DNA from: Streptomyces sp. CBMA123
Lineage (GTDB): Bacteria; Actinomycetota; Actinomycetes; Streptomycetales; Streptomycetaceae
DNA: 37,825 nt
Reading direction: 5' to 3'
Assembly: GCF_014596465.1 (NCBI RefSeq)
Contig: NZ_MECK01000616.1
Coordinates: 1-37,825, forward strand
Shown: piece after piece, positions 24,396 through 33,523 of the stretch
How the letters are laid out: every line of letters starts with the position of its first letter
Numbering within the stretch: the first letter of the stretch is position 1
Made by a program: the position numbers and the translations under genes
The notes under the pieces: generated by a model
Database searches by the model: none
Told to the model about the DNA's origin: nothing
What the model saw: only the letters and a program-made list of their open reading frames with translations

Positions 24396-24437
24396 CGCAT
24401 CGGCCCCTCGCCTCCGTGGGGGCGAGGGGCCGATGCG
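24396..24437. terminator. Bidirectional hairpin terminator
   Basis: Bases 24396-24412 pair perfectly over 17 bp with 24421-24437 around an 8-base loop. It lies between two convergent units, ending at 24391 (plus) and 24460 (minus), and probably serves both. Confidence 0.82.
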
Positions 24438-24459
24438 AAGGGGGGTCAGGGCTGCCGGG

Positions 24460-25032
24460 TCAGCAGTTGACGACGCTGTGGACCGGCGACCAGTTGCCGT
24501 TCGGGTCCTGGCTGTGGGCGGGCTGGGTGGAGAAGACCCAGGCGCCGCTGGGGCCGTACATGCGGGCGACGGTGCCGCCGGTCTGGTTGTTGTCCCAGGA
24601 GCCGGAGCCGGACCAGGTGCTGAAGTAGTAGCGGCCGCAGTTGTACATGTCGACCTCGTCGCCGGAGTACCAGGTGCCCCGGTAGGCGCACATGTGCTTG
24701 AAGTCGGCGCCGCCGCCCGCGCACGGGTCGTAGGAGGCGGCTCCGGCGCCGGTCAGGTCGCGGGGGTGGTCCTCGCCGGGGACGGTCAGGTAGACCGTCG
24801 CGCCGGCGAGCTGGATCCGGTTGGGGGCGACCTGGGCGCCGCCGGCGGTGGCGAGGTAGCTGTCCGCCTTGGCCTGGAGGGAGGCGGCCTGGTCGGCGCT
24901 CAGGCCGGCGGCGCGGGCTTGGGCGGTGAAGGTGGCCGTACCCGGGGCCGCTGTGGCCTGGGCGCCGCCGAGCAGCGCTGTGAAGAGGGCCAGGAAGGCG
25001 GCGCTCAGTAACACCGTGATCTTGGATCGCAT
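24460..25032 (-). CDS. Secreted Cys-containing protein, I36/crystallin-like
   Basis: The 190-aa protein has a Sec signal peptide (MRSKITVLLSAAFLALFTALL..., cleavage likely after ATA near residue 30). The mature part begins with a helical region (GLSADQAASLQAKADSYLATAGG). The C-terminal half has four Cys (DPCAGG, HMCAYRG, YNCGRYY, final VVNC) and aromatic/Gly-rich strands of the type seen in I36 peptidase inhibitors and beta-gamma crystallins. A secreted metalloprotease-inhibitor-like role is therefore possible but unproven. ATG at 25032 is chosen because GAGGAGT precedes it and the signal peptide starts there. It is a single-gene unit. Confidence 0.8.
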   Translation of the reverse strand: MRSKITVLLSAAFLALFTALLGGAQATAAPGTATFTAQARAAGLSADQAASLQAKADSYLATAGGAQVAPNRIQLAGATVYLTVPGEDHPRDLTGAGAASYDPCAGGGADFKHMCAYRGTWYSGDEVDMYNCGRYYFSTWSGSGSWDNNQTGGTVARMYGPSGAWVFSTQPAHSQDPNGNWSPVHSVVNC

Positions 25033-25090
25033 GGGGCGACTCCTCGTCAGAGTGGTGTTCGTTCGCAGCAGTGGATTGCTGACGGGACGG

Positions 25091-25119
25091 AGTCTTGTGG
25101 CGACGGTCGGCAGCGTCAA
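25091..25119 (-). promoter_or_regulatory. Possible promoter of the secreted I36-like protein
   Basis: On the minus strand TTGACG (25119-25114) is followed after 17 bases by AAGACT (25096-25091). This places transcription about 50 bases before the ATG. Confidence 0.4.
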
Positions 25120-25177
25120 TCCGGAGAATCGGCCATCATGGACATGGCGAGTTCATCGAAGGGTGCGCCCCGCCCCG

Positions 25178-26173
25178 TCAGTTCGCCTCCGGCCCGAACC
25201 GCTGCCGGTACGCCGACGGGGAGATGCCCGTCGCCCGGTGCATCAGCGCCCGCAGGTTGGCGGCCGTACCGAGCCCGCTGCGCCGCGCGACCACCTCCAT
25301 CCGGGGCTCGCCGCGCTCGATCAGCCGGCAGGCCAGGGCGAGCCGCTCCCCGGTGAGCCACGCCAGCGGGGTCGTCCCCAACTGGGCGCGGAACCGGCGG
25401 TGCAGGGTCGCCGGGCTGACCGCCGCGCGCGCCGCGAGGCCGGTGACGGTGAGGGGCGCGTCCAGCCGTTCCTGAGCCCAGGCCAGCAGCGGCGCCAGCG
25501 ACTCGTCGGGCCGGTCGGGCACCGGCCGTTCCACGAACTGCCGCTGGCCGCCGTCCCGGTGGGCCGCGAACACCAGCCGTCGGCTCACCGCGTTGGCCAC
25601 CTCGGCGCCGTGGTCACGGCGGACGATGTGCAGCCCGAGGTCGAGCGCGGCCGCGCTGCCCGCGGCGGTCAGGATGTCGCCGTCGTCCACGAACAGCACG
25701 TCCGGTTCGAGCCGTACGGACGGGAACCGGGCCCGGAAGGAATCCGCCCACTGCCAGTGCGCGGTGGCCCGGCGCCCGTCCAGGACCCCGGCCTCCGCCA
25801 GGGTGAACGCGCCGCTGCAGAAGCCGACCAGGCGCGCGCCGCGCGCGTGCGCCCGCCGGACGGCGTCCAGTACGGCGGGCCGGCGGGGCACCTCGACGTC
25901 GGGGCGGTTGGGCACGATCAGGGTGTCCGCCGTGTCGGCCGCCTCCAGGCCGGCGACCCCGGTGAGGGTGAAGAACCCGTCCCGCATCAGGATGCCGGGC
26001 TCGGGGGAGCAGAGCCGGAAGTCATAGAGGTCACGGCCGACCTCCGGCCTGCGCAGGCCGAACACCTCGGTCGCGCAGCCGAGTTCGAAGGGGTTCGAGT
26101 TCTCGTCGACGATCACGACGACCCGGTGCACGCCGCCCGCCGGGCGCGCTGACTGCGAGGATCCTTGCGGCAT
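25178..26173 (-). CDS. GlxA-type AraC-family regulator
   Basis: The 331-aa protein has an N-terminal DJ-1/PfpI-like domain (about residues 15-190), including VVVIVDENSNPFELG and the elbow VGFCSGAFTLAEAG with its Cys. The C-terminal AraC DNA-binding domain (about 230-325) has two helix-turn-helix motifs (LTVTGLAARAAVSPATLHRRF and MEVVARRSGLGTAANLR) and the tail ISPSAYRQRF. GlxA-type regulators sense small metabolites and control adjacent enzymes. The ATG at 26173 has only a weak ribosome site. It is divergent from the cupin gene 52 bases away, so the cupin gene is its likely target. Confidence 0.92.
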   Translation of the reverse strand: MPQGSSQSARPAGGVHRVVVIVDENSNPFELGCATEVFGLRRPEVGRDLYDFRLCSPEPGILMRDGFFTLTGVAGLEAADTADTLIVPNRPDVEVPRRPAVLDAVRRAHARGARLVGFCSGAFTLAEAGVLDGRRATAHWQWADSFRARFPSVRLEPDVLFVDDGDILTAAGSAAALDLGLHIVRRDHGAEVANAVSRRLVFAAHRDGGQRQFVERPVPDRPDESLAPLLAWAQERLDAPLTVTGLAARAAVSPATLHRRFRAQLGTTPLAWLTGERLALACRLIERGEPRMEVVARRSGLGTAANLRALMHRATGISPSAYRQRFGPEAN

Positions 26174-26225
26174 ACGCCATTTCTAGCACTCACACCGAGC
26201 ACCCCGGGCGGCCCAGGATGAGCCC

Positions 26226-26621
26226 ATGAGCAACGAACCCATCGCCCTCGGCCAGGCCCTGGCCTCCTTCGACGCCCTGTGGAGCCCCCGCATCGTCACC
26301 CGCGTCAACGACTACGACGTCCGCATCGCCAAGGTCGAGGGTGAACACCTCTGGCACGCCCACGACGACACCGACGAGTTCTTCCTCGTCCTCGACGGCG
26401 AACTGCGGATCTCCCTGCGCGAGCCCGCCGGCGAACGCACCGTCGTGCTCCCCCAGGGCGCCGTCTTCACCGTCCCGCGCGGCACGGAGCACAAGCCGCA
26501 CGCCCCGACCGGCGCCGCGATCCTCCTGTTCGAACCCACCGGAACCCCCACCGTGGGCGACCGCCACGACCCCGTCCCGGCCCACGTGGACGCGACCACC
26601 GGGCATGCCCTGGACGCCTGA
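26226..26621 (+). CDS. Small cupin-domain protein
   Basis: This 131-aa single-domain cupin carries motif 1 HLWHAHDDTDEFFLVLDGEL (two His and a Glu as metal ligands) and motif 2 FTVPRGTEHKPHA (the third His). It is a cytosolic metal-binding beta-barrel; the family includes dioxygenases, isomerases and simple sugar-binding proteins. No specific reaction can be named. The ATG at 26226 has only a short purine-rich site (GGATGAG). It is divergent from the GlxA-type regulator, which probably controls it. Its stop codon lies in the first of several short repeats. Confidence 0.88.
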   Translation: MSNEPIALGQALASFDALWSPRIVTRVNDYDVRIAKVEGEHLWHAHDDTDEFFLVLDGELRISLREPAGERTVVLPQGAVFTVPRGTEHKPHAPTGAAILLFEPTGTPTVGDRHDPVPAHVDATTGHALDA

Positions 26622-26690
26622 CGGGCCGGACACGCTGGGCGAGCCTGACGCGCTTGGCAGGGCCTGACGCGCCGGACGGGCCTGACGCGC
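26617..26690. repeat. Four spaced copies of CCTGACGSGC
   Basis: The copies start at 26617, 26644, 26663 and 26681 (spacings 27, 19 and 18). The first overlaps the cupin stop codon. The last three are identical (CCTGACGCGC). The array lies between the cupin gene and the convergent SnoaL-like gene. Its function is unknown. Confidence 0.8.
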
Positions 26691-26714
26691 CTCCGCCGTC
26701 TCCGGCGCTCGTGA

Positions 26715-27131
26715 TCAGTCGGACCGGGTCATCCCGCCCAGGGGAGCACGCCGGGCCGACACCGTGCGGTGACTGATCCGCCAACCCTCCGCCGTACGCA
26801 CCACGGTGTCGTCGTAGGACACGGACCCGCAGGAACCGTCCGCCCTGATCCCCAGCCCCTTCGACCGGACCCGCACCCGGCCGTCCGGCGACGCCGTGAC
26901 GACGACGTTGGTGACGTGATGCGCGAGGGGGTTGGCCGCCCCCAGCGCCCAGGCCGCCTCGCGGACGGCCGCGACCCCGTTCAGCGGCCCCTGGCCGAAG
27001 TCGGTGAGGTCGTAGACGACATCGGAGGTGAACACCTCCGCCAACCGGTCGAGGCTCCCGTCGTCGACCAAGTGGCCGTGCAGGGAGACCAGTTCGGTGA
27101 TGGCCAGGCGGTCGGCCAGGGCGAGTGCCAC
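26715..27131 (-). CDS. SnoaL-like / NTF2-fold protein
   Basis: The 138-aa protein has the NTF2-like layout: an N-terminal helix ADRLAITELVSLHGHLVDDGSLDRLAEVFTSDVVYDL, then GVAAVREAAWALGA, then the central sheet (HHVTNVVVTASPDGRVRVRSKGLGI and SVSYDDTVVRTAEGWRISHRTV). Members act as small hydrolases, isomerases or polyketide cyclases, and many have unknown substrates. The GTG at 27131 is preferred over a longer frame because GAGAGGA lies just upstream and the domain begins at once. It is a single gene with no functional link visible to its neighbours. Confidence 0.86.
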   Translation of the reverse strand: MALALADRLAITELVSLHGHLVDDGSLDRLAEVFTSDVVYDLTDFGQGPLNGVAAVREAAWALGAANPLAHHVTNVVVTASPDGRVRVRSKGLGIRADGSCGSVSYDDTVVRTAEGWRISHRTVSARRAPLGGMTRSD

Positions 27132-27353
27132 GCGCGTCCTCTCCGGCCCGCCGTGGAGGGCCGAGCCGAGCGTCGATCCGTCAGCGGTACGGCTCCGAAG
27201 CGGCGAACCCCGGCGGTACCGGGGGGCGAACGAGCCATGCCCCCGTGATCCTTCCGCACAACCGGGCGGTCCGCCACCGGGTTTCACCGGCGGCGGACGG
27301 CACAGGCCGAAAGCCGTTCGCCACCTGCCCGTCGGTGTCGGCAGAATCGCCCG

Positions 27354-28625
<1,272 letters not shown>

Positions 28626-28635
28626 CGTCGGGCGC

Positions 28636-29253
28636 ATGAGTGAACTCGGCGACTGGACGTACGTGGTGACGGACATCGAGGTCGACGGCCCGTGGGCGGG
28701 GCCCAACTCGATGCGGTCCTTCGCGTCGGTCGCCACGGCGATGGACGGGCGGACGTTCGGCGAGTTCGAGGCCGTCCTCGAACCGCTCCCGGGCGCGGCG
28801 CCGAACCCGCGCACCAGGGAGTGGTTCGACTCCGAACCGGGCACCTGGGAGGCCGCGACCGCGAATCCGGAGCCCGTCGTGGAGGTGATGGGCCGCTACG
28901 TGGAGTGGATCCGGTCGCTGCCCGGGCTGCGGGCGTTCGCCGCCGCGCCGCTGTCCTTCGACGGGACGTGGATGGACTACTACCTGCGCCGGTTCACCCC
29001 GTACGGGCTGCACCAGGGGCCGTACGAGGAGGATCGGCTCTTCGACGGGCCTGCGCTGTGCCTGCGCTCCTATACGGCGGCGTTGACCGGGCGCCCGGCG
29101 GCGGATCTGCCGTCGCCGAAGCTGCCGCCGCACTGGCTGGGCGGGGTGGAGCACACCCACAAGGCGATCGACGACGCGCGGGGCTTCGCCAATCTGCTGC
29201 ACTTCCTCGCCCGGAACGCTGGGTCAGCGCCGGTGATCTCCTCGGATGTGTGA
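28636..29253 (+). CDS. DEDDh-type 3'-5' exonuclease-like protein
   Basis: The 205-aa protein has an RNase-H-like exonuclease pattern. Exo I is VVTDIEVDG with D13 and E15. A conserved Asp occurs in FDGTWMDYYL. Exo III is HTHKAIDDARGFANLL with H175 and D179/D180. These residues bind two metal ions in DnaQ-like nucleases. The ATG is 10 bases after the ankyrin/HEAT gene. The protein contains the nuclease fold only, with no polymerase or helicase part. Its substrate (DNA, RNA or oligonucleotides) is not evident. The pairing with a repeat scaffold may be functional. Confidence 0.85.
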   Translation: MSELGDWTYVVTDIEVDGPWAGPNSMRSFASVATAMDGRTFGEFEAVLEPLPGAAPNPRTREWFDSEPGTWEAATANPEPVVEVMGRYVEWIRSLPGLRAFAAAPLSFDGTWMDYYLRRFTPYGLHQGPYEEDRLFDGPALCLRSYTAALTGRPAADLPSPKLPPHWLGGVEHTHKAIDDARGFANLLHFLARNAGSAPVISSDV

Positions 29254-29275
29254 GCCAGGTGACAGAAGTGAGGCG

Positions 29276-29304
29276 TTGACATGCGCCCGACATGAATGTT
29301 CATC
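29276..29304 (+). promoter_or_regulatory. Possible promoter of the SSI-like gene
   Basis: TTGACA (29276-29281) is followed after 17 bases by TTCATC (29299-29304), a poor -10. The palindrome ATGAATGTTCAT (nearly perfect, 29292-29303) overlaps the -10 and could bind a regulator. Confidence 0.4.
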
Positions 29305-29354
29305 TGAGCGTAACGCTTCGCTCGCTTTCGGTTGATTGCGTAGCGCACGCAGCT

Positions 29355-29377
29355 GCCCGGACACACAAAGTCCGGGC
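29355..29377 (+). other. Leader hairpin before the SSI-like gene
   Basis: GCCCGGAC (29355-29362) pairs with GTCCGGGC (29370-29377) around a 7-base A-rich loop. It stands just before the ribosome site GAGGAAAG. It may stabilise the mRNA of a highly expressed secreted protein. Confidence 0.55.
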
Positions 29378-29400
29378 AACGTAGAGGAAAGGCATCACAA

Positions 29401-29838
29401 ATGCGACGCATGACAATGGCGGTCACCAGCCTCCTGGCGACCGGCGCGGCCTCGATGATCCTCATGGCCGGCACCGCCCAAGCCGCCACCACGGACACCA
29501 CGCAGCTCGGCTCGATCCACCTGACCAAGACCGACCAGGCGGGCAACACCACCTCGGCGGACCTGTCCTGTTCCGCCACCCAGGACGGCTCCGGCTTAAC
29601 CACCATCACCGGCACCGGCACCGTCACCGACCCGAACGCCGCCTGCGGCGAACTGGCCCACGTCAACGGTGACTTCAGCAAGCTGCTGGTGCACCCGACC
29701 TGGATGGTCATGGCCCTCCAGGCGCCGATCACCGCCACCGCCCAGGGCAACTGGGGTGCCGGCTCCGTCAACTGGTCGCACACCTACGTCAACGGCAGCG
29801 AGCTGACCAAGTTCACCGGCGACGTCCTCGGCTTCTGA
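29401..29838 (+). CDS. Secreted SSI-like (subtilisin-inhibitor fold) protein
   Basis: The 145-aa protein has a Sec signal peptide ending in AQA-A (cleavage near residue 28). The mature part follows the SSI-family plan: a strand GSIHLTKTD, a Cys-containing strand ADLSCSAT (C57), NAACGELAHVNGDFSKL (C82), then PITATAQGNWGAGSVNWSHTYVNGSELTKFTGDVLGF. Classical SSI proteins inhibit extracellular serine proteases through a loop held by a second disulfide. Here that pair is absent: the loop region reads LVHPTWMVMALQAP and no other Cys exists. The spacing between the two remaining Cys is also about 10 residues longer than usual. Protease inhibition is therefore uncertain. The start ATG has GAGGAAAG upstream, and strong terminator and leader hairpins frame the gene. 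Confidence 0.72.
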   Translation: MRRMTMAVTSLLATGAASMILMAGTAQAATTDTTQLGSIHLTKTDQAGNTTSADLSCSATQDGSGLTTITGTGTVTDPNAACGELAHVNGDFSKLLVHPTWMVMALQAPITATAQGNWGAGSVNWSHTYVNGSELTKFTGDVLGF

Positions 29839-29865
29839 GGTCGACTCTGACTCGCCCGCACACAC

Positions 29866-29901
29866 GGCGTGGCCGCTCCCGGGTTCGGGAGCGGCCACGC
29901 C
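29866..29901. terminator. Strong bidirectional hairpin terminator
   Basis: Bases 29866-29881 pair perfectly over 16 bp with 29886-29901 around the loop GGTT. It lies between the convergent SSI-like and DD-peptidase-like genes. Confidence 0.87.
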
Positions 29902-29935
29902 CGCGTTTCGGCCCGACGCCCGGCTGGGCCGGCGG

Positions 29936-31141
29936 TCAGGCCTCGGGGGTGGCGCAGAACTCGGCCTCGAGCTCCTTGTCGAAGACCGAGACCGGGCCGA
30001 ACGGGAGGCCGTCCGCCCAGTCGCCGTTGACCGAGGTGGCGAGCAGGTGGCGGCCGTCGCGGGTGCCGAAGGTGTAGGACCAGGAGCCGTTGATGGCGCC
30101 GCCCATGCCCCAGACGGTGCCGCAGGAGAGGGTGAGGGAGCCGATGCCCAGGCCGTAGTGGGAGTTGGGGATCCAGCCGTTGCCCGGGTCCTGCATGGTG
30201 AACATCTCGGCCATCTGGGCGGGCGGCAGCAGGCGGCCGCCCAGCAGGGCCTGGAAGAAGGTGCTGAGGTCGCCCACGGTGGAGATGAGGTCGCCGGCGC
30301 CGTAGCCCCAGGTGGGGCTGAGCTCGGTGACGTCGTAGACGGGGTGGGTGGGGTCGTTGAAGACGCCGAGCTTGGAGTAGAAGCGGCCGTGCGGGCCGTT
30401 GATGCCGGTGTCGTCCCCGGCGGGCTCGTAGGTGCTCTTGAGGTGCAGCGGCCTGGTGAAGCGGTCGGCGATCTCCTGCCCGAGGCCGTGCCCGGTGGCC
30501 TGCTCGACGATCAGGCCGGCCAGCACGTAGTTGGTGTCGGAGTACACGAAGCCGGTGCCGGGGGCGAACTTGGGCGGGACGCTGATCCCGAGCTGGACCA
30601 GCTGGCGCGGGGTGAAGGTGTCGAAGCGGTGCTGGAGGAAGGGATCGCCCTGGAACTCGGCACTGACCTGGTCCGCGGACGCGAAGTTGGCGATCCCGCT
30701 GGTGTGGTTGAGGAGCTGGCGGATGGTGATCGCCGAACCGTCGTAGCCGTTGCCGTCCACCAGGCCGGGCAGCCAGTGCTCGACGCTGTCGTCCAGGCTC
30801 AGCCGGTGCTCGGCCTCCAGCTGGAGCAGCGTGGTGGCGACGAAGGTCTTGGTGGTGCTGCCGATCCGGAACCGGTCCTGCGGGCGGAGCGGCCGGCCGG
30901 TGTCCTGGTCGGCGGTGCCGGACTGCCCGAACCAGGTCGCGCCGTCGTCGTGCACCTGGGCCATCGCGCCCGGCAGGTGGGCCTCGGTGACGGCCTGGTC
31001 GAGCGCGGTCTGCAGGGCCTGGTGGCCGTCGTGCCGGTGAGCCGAGGGAGCGGCGGAGGCGGTCGGGGCGGCGGTGAGCAGGGCGCCGGCCACCACGGTG
31101 GCGAGGGCGGCGGTGAGGGCGGTGCGGGCGGTGGTCTTCAC
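29936..31141 (-). CDS. Secreted serine hydrolase, DD-peptidase/beta-lactamase family
   Basis: The 401-aa protein has a Sec signal peptide (MKTTARTALTAALATVVAGALL, cleavage near ASA-A at about 30). The class-C-like fold follows. The S-x-x-K motif is S95-T-T-K98 in IGSTTKTF. The second motif is YSD in FVYSDTNYVLAG, where the R61 DD-peptidase has YSN. The third is the WGMGG region near the C-terminus in place of HTG. The overall layout resembles Streptomyces D-alanyl-D-alanine carboxypeptidase, but the changed second and third motifs leave the substrate open (peptidoglycan peptide, ester or D-amino-acid amide). The GTG start has AGGGGGA upstream; a longer frame upstream is not supported. It is divergent from a MarR-type regulator and probably controlled by it. 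Confidence 0.9.
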   Translation of the reverse strand: MKTTARTALTAALATVVAGALLTAAPTASAAPSAHRHDGHQALQTALDQAVTEAHLPGAMAQVHDDGATWFGQSGTADQDTGRPLRPQDRFRIGSTTKTFVATTLLQLEAEHRLSLDDSVEHWLPGLVDGNGYDGSAITIRQLLNHTSGIANFASADQVSAEFQGDPFLQHRFDTFTPRQLVQLGISVPPKFAPGTGFVYSDTNYVLAGLIVEQATGHGLGQEIADRFTRPLHLKSTYEPAGDDTGINGPHGRFYSKLGVFNDPTHPVYDVTELSPTWGYGAGDLISTVGDLSTFFQALLGGRLLPPAQMAEMFTMQDPGNGWIPNSHYGLGIGSLTLSCGTVWGMGGAINGSWSYTFGTRDGRHLLATSVNGDWADGLPFGPVSVFDKELEAEFCATPEA

Positions 31142-31262
31142 GGTGGGTCCCCCTGGTGTGTCGGGCTTTCGTCGTCGGTGAAGAACGTACGGTCGGATTC
31201 GACGATCCATCAACAAGCAATCGTCGCAACGCCGATGAACGCGCAGGTCAGAGGCGGTCAAT

Positions 31263-31305
31263 CATTGCAATGGGCCTGACGACGAATGCAATCGCGGTTG
31301 CAACC
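31263..31305. promoter_or_regulatory. Twin TTGCAA palindromes between divergent genes
   Basis: CATTGCAATG (31263-31272) and GGTTGCAACC (31296-31305) are both perfect 10-bp palindromes sharing the core TTGCAA. Their centres are 33 bp apart, about three helical turns. ATGCAAT (31286-31292) lies between them. They are probable operators of the adjacent MarR-type regulator. Confidence 0.6.
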
Positions 31306-31364
31306 GGCCCCCGCATCCGGATACTCGTCCTGAGCGTCCCGAGGACAGAGGAAAGGAGCCGCCC

Positions 31365-32084
31365 GTGCCAGGCGCCAGGCTGAGCCCGCAGGACCGCCTC
31401 GCGATCGCCACCGGTCTTGCCAAGGGGCTCGACTACGCGGCGATCGCCCGGCTGATCGCCCGCCCCACCTCCACGGTGACGCGGGAGATCGCCCGCAACG
31501 GCGGACCCGGCCGCTACCGCGCGGAGACCGCCCAGCGCGCCACCGTACGGCGGGCCCGCCGTCGGCCGGGCCGCCCCCGGCCCGTCGGGGACGGAGCGCG
31601 CGTGACGGACGGGCGCGACCCGGCCGCGATCGCCGCGTTCGCGGGCCGCTTCGCCGACCTGCTGGAGCAGATGGGCCTGCCGCGCATGGTGGCCCGGGTG
31701 CTCAGCAGTCTGTACGTCACCGACGACGGCAGCCTGAGCGCGGCCGACCTGGTGCAGCGCCTCGGCGTCAGCCCGGCGTCGGTCTCCAAGGCGGTCGGCT
31801 ACCTGGAGGCCCAGGGGCTGATCCGCCGCCAACGGGACGGCCACGGCCGCCGCGAACAGTACGAGATCGACTCCGACGTCTGGTACCGCTCGATGCTGGC
31901 CAGCGCCCGACGCAACGTCCTGCTGGCCGAGTTCGCCCGCGACGGCGCCGACCTGCTCGGCGCGGCCACCCCCGCCGGGCAGCGGCTCGACACGGCCGCG
32001 GACTTCCTCGCGGAGATCGGCACCGACCTCGTCCACGCGGTGGAGCGGCGGCGCTCCGCCCAGGGGCGGCCGACCGGGCGTTAG
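31365..32084 (+). CDS. MarR/GbsR-type regulator with IS30-like N-terminal HTH
   Basis: The 239-aa protein has two DNA-binding domains. Residues about 5-65 (LSPQDRLAIATGLAKGLDYAAIARLIARPTSTVTREIARNGG, then RYRAETAQRATVRRARR) match the helix-turn-helix of IS30-type transposases. From about residue 85 a MarR/GbsR winged helix follows, including LSAADLVQRLGVSPASVSKAVGYLEAQGLIRRQRDGHGRREQYEI. The remaining C-terminal helices (RNVLLAEFARDGADLL) probably dimerise. The GTG start is preceded by AAAGGAG. It is transcribed divergently from the secreted serine hydrolase gene, and the TTGCAA palindromes in the gap are likely its sites. Confidence 0.87.
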   Translation: MPGARLSPQDRLAIATGLAKGLDYAAIARLIARPTSTVTREIARNGGPGRYRAETAQRATVRRARRRPGRPRPVGDGARVTDGRDPAAIAAFAGRFADLLEQMGLPRMVARVLSSLYVTDDGSLSAADLVQRLGVSPASVSKAVGYLEAQGLIRRQRDGHGRREQYEIDSDVWYRSMLASARRNVLLAEFARDGADLLGAATPAGQRLDTAADFLAEIGTDLVHAVERRRSAQGRPTGR

Positions 32085-32149
32085 CGCCGGGGGCGCCCGC
32101 TCGTCAGCGGCCAGGGCCGGTAGCCGTTGGCGGCCCGGGACGGCGCCGG

Positions 32150-33403
32150 TTACGGGCGCAGCACCGCCGGGGTCGGGCCGTCGGGGCGGACGGTGATGCT
32201 GTAGGCCGCGCCGGCCGGGCGGGAGCGGAACTCCACGCTGCCCAGCGGGAGCAGGAGTTCCAGCAGCGCCGTGGTCTCCCGGAGGGCGAACTGGGTGCCC
32301 AGGCAGGCGCGGGCGCCGAGGCCGAAGGGGAGGTAGGCGCCCAGGTGGGCGGGGCGGGCGGCACCGGGAGCGAACCGGGTGGGGTCGAAGCGTTCCGGGT
32401 CGGGCCACAGGGCCGGGTCGCGGTGGGTGAGGTACGGGCAGACCAGGACGTCGGTGCCGGCGGCGATGTGGTGGCCGTTGATCACGTCGTCCTGGACGGC
32501 GTGGCGGGGGAGCATCCAGGCGGAGGGGTAGAGCCGGAGGGTCTCGCTGACCAGGGCCTGCGGGTCGGCCCCGCGCGCCCCGGGGTTGTCCTCCAGCAGC
32601 AGGAACAGCCAGGTGAGGGTGGTGGCGGTGGTCTCGTGACCGGCGACCAGCAGGGTGACCAGCTCGTCGCGGATCAACCGGTCGGTGTACTCGGGGTGTT
32701 CCTCGGCGGCGTCGAGCAGCACGCGCAGCACACCCGGTTCGCCGCCGTCTCCGCAGGGGTCTGCGGTGCGGGCGGTGTCGATGGCGGCCTGGGCGACGGC
32801 GTCGATCCGGGCGAGGTCCTCGGCGACGGCGTCCCGGGCGTCGGCGGCGTTGGTCGGCAGGGTGGGCATCACGGACACCACCCGTTCCACCGAGCGCAGT
32901 TCGGCGTCGGTCCGGTCGTCCAGGGGCAGGCCGGTGAGCGCCCGCCAGACGGTGTCCAGGGCGAAGCCGCGCATCTCCTCGGCCACGTCGAAGGTCTCCC
33001 CGGTGCGCCGGTACCCCTCCCAGCGGTCGGCGGTGCGGCGCGCGGCGGCGGCGATCCGCTGCTCGTAGCGGCGCATCCCGGTGCCGGTGAACTGGGACTG
33101 CAGCAGCCGCCGTTGGCGCTTCCAGGGCTCGCCGGTGGCGGACAGCACGCCGTCGCCGACGAGCATCCGGGCCCGGTGCGAGCGCTTGACGTACCGGTCG
33201 GGGTGGCGGCCCAGCACGTGCTGGACCGCGGCCGGGTCGGTGACCAGCACGGTCGGCGCCGGCCCGCCGAGCCGGAAGGCGGCGATGCCGCCGACGCCCC
33301 GCTGGGCCCGGGCGAGCAGCTCGACCAGCTGGGCCTCCTCGGCCCGCCACTGTTCGACGGCCTCGGGGGCCAGTTCCGGTACGGGCACGGCGTCCGTGGT
33401 CAC
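32150..33403 (-). CDS. Cytochrome P450
   Basis: The 417-aa protein has all the main P450 signatures: I-helix AGHETTATTL (oxygen activation), K-helix ExxR in SETLRLYP, PERF in DPERFDPTRF, and the haem loop FGLGARACLG with axial ligand C367. There is no membrane anchor, so it is a soluble monooxygenase that needs ferredoxin and reductase partners. None is encoded nearby. The WKRQRRLLQSQF segment and the I-helix resemble the P450 branch that includes bacterial terpene and fatty-acid oxidases. The GTG start has GAGGAGA upstream. It converges on the MarR-type regulator gene and is not obviously part of a biosynthetic cluster within the window. Confidence 0.94.
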   Translation of the reverse strand: MTTDAVPVPELAPEAVEQWRAEEAQLVELLARAQRGVGGIAAFRLGGPAPTVLVTDPAAVQHVLGRHPDRYVKRSHRARMLVGDGVLSATGEPWKRQRRLLQSQFTGTGMRRYEQRIAAAARRTADRWEGYRRTGETFDVAEEMRGFALDTVWRALTGLPLDDRTDAELRSVERVVSVMPTLPTNAADARDAVAEDLARIDAVAQAAIDTARTADPCGDGGEPGVLRVLLDAAEEHPEYTDRLIRDELVTLLVAGHETTATTLTWLFLLLEDNPGARGADPQALVSETLRLYPSAWMLPRHAVQDDVINGHHIAAGTDVLVCPYLTHRDPALWPDPERFDPTRFAPGAARPAHLGAYLPFGLGARACLGTQFALRETTALLELLLPLGSVEFRSRPAGAAYSITVRPDGPTPAVLRP

Positions 33404-33523
33404 CAGGGGTCTCCTCGACTCGGCTGACGAAGGTCGGGGCGGGCTCGCCCGGCGCCCGACTCTACGTCAGCTGGGTTGCCACCCGGTCACGCCAGGTCAC
33501 TTCGCCGGCCGGGCCCGGGCTGG

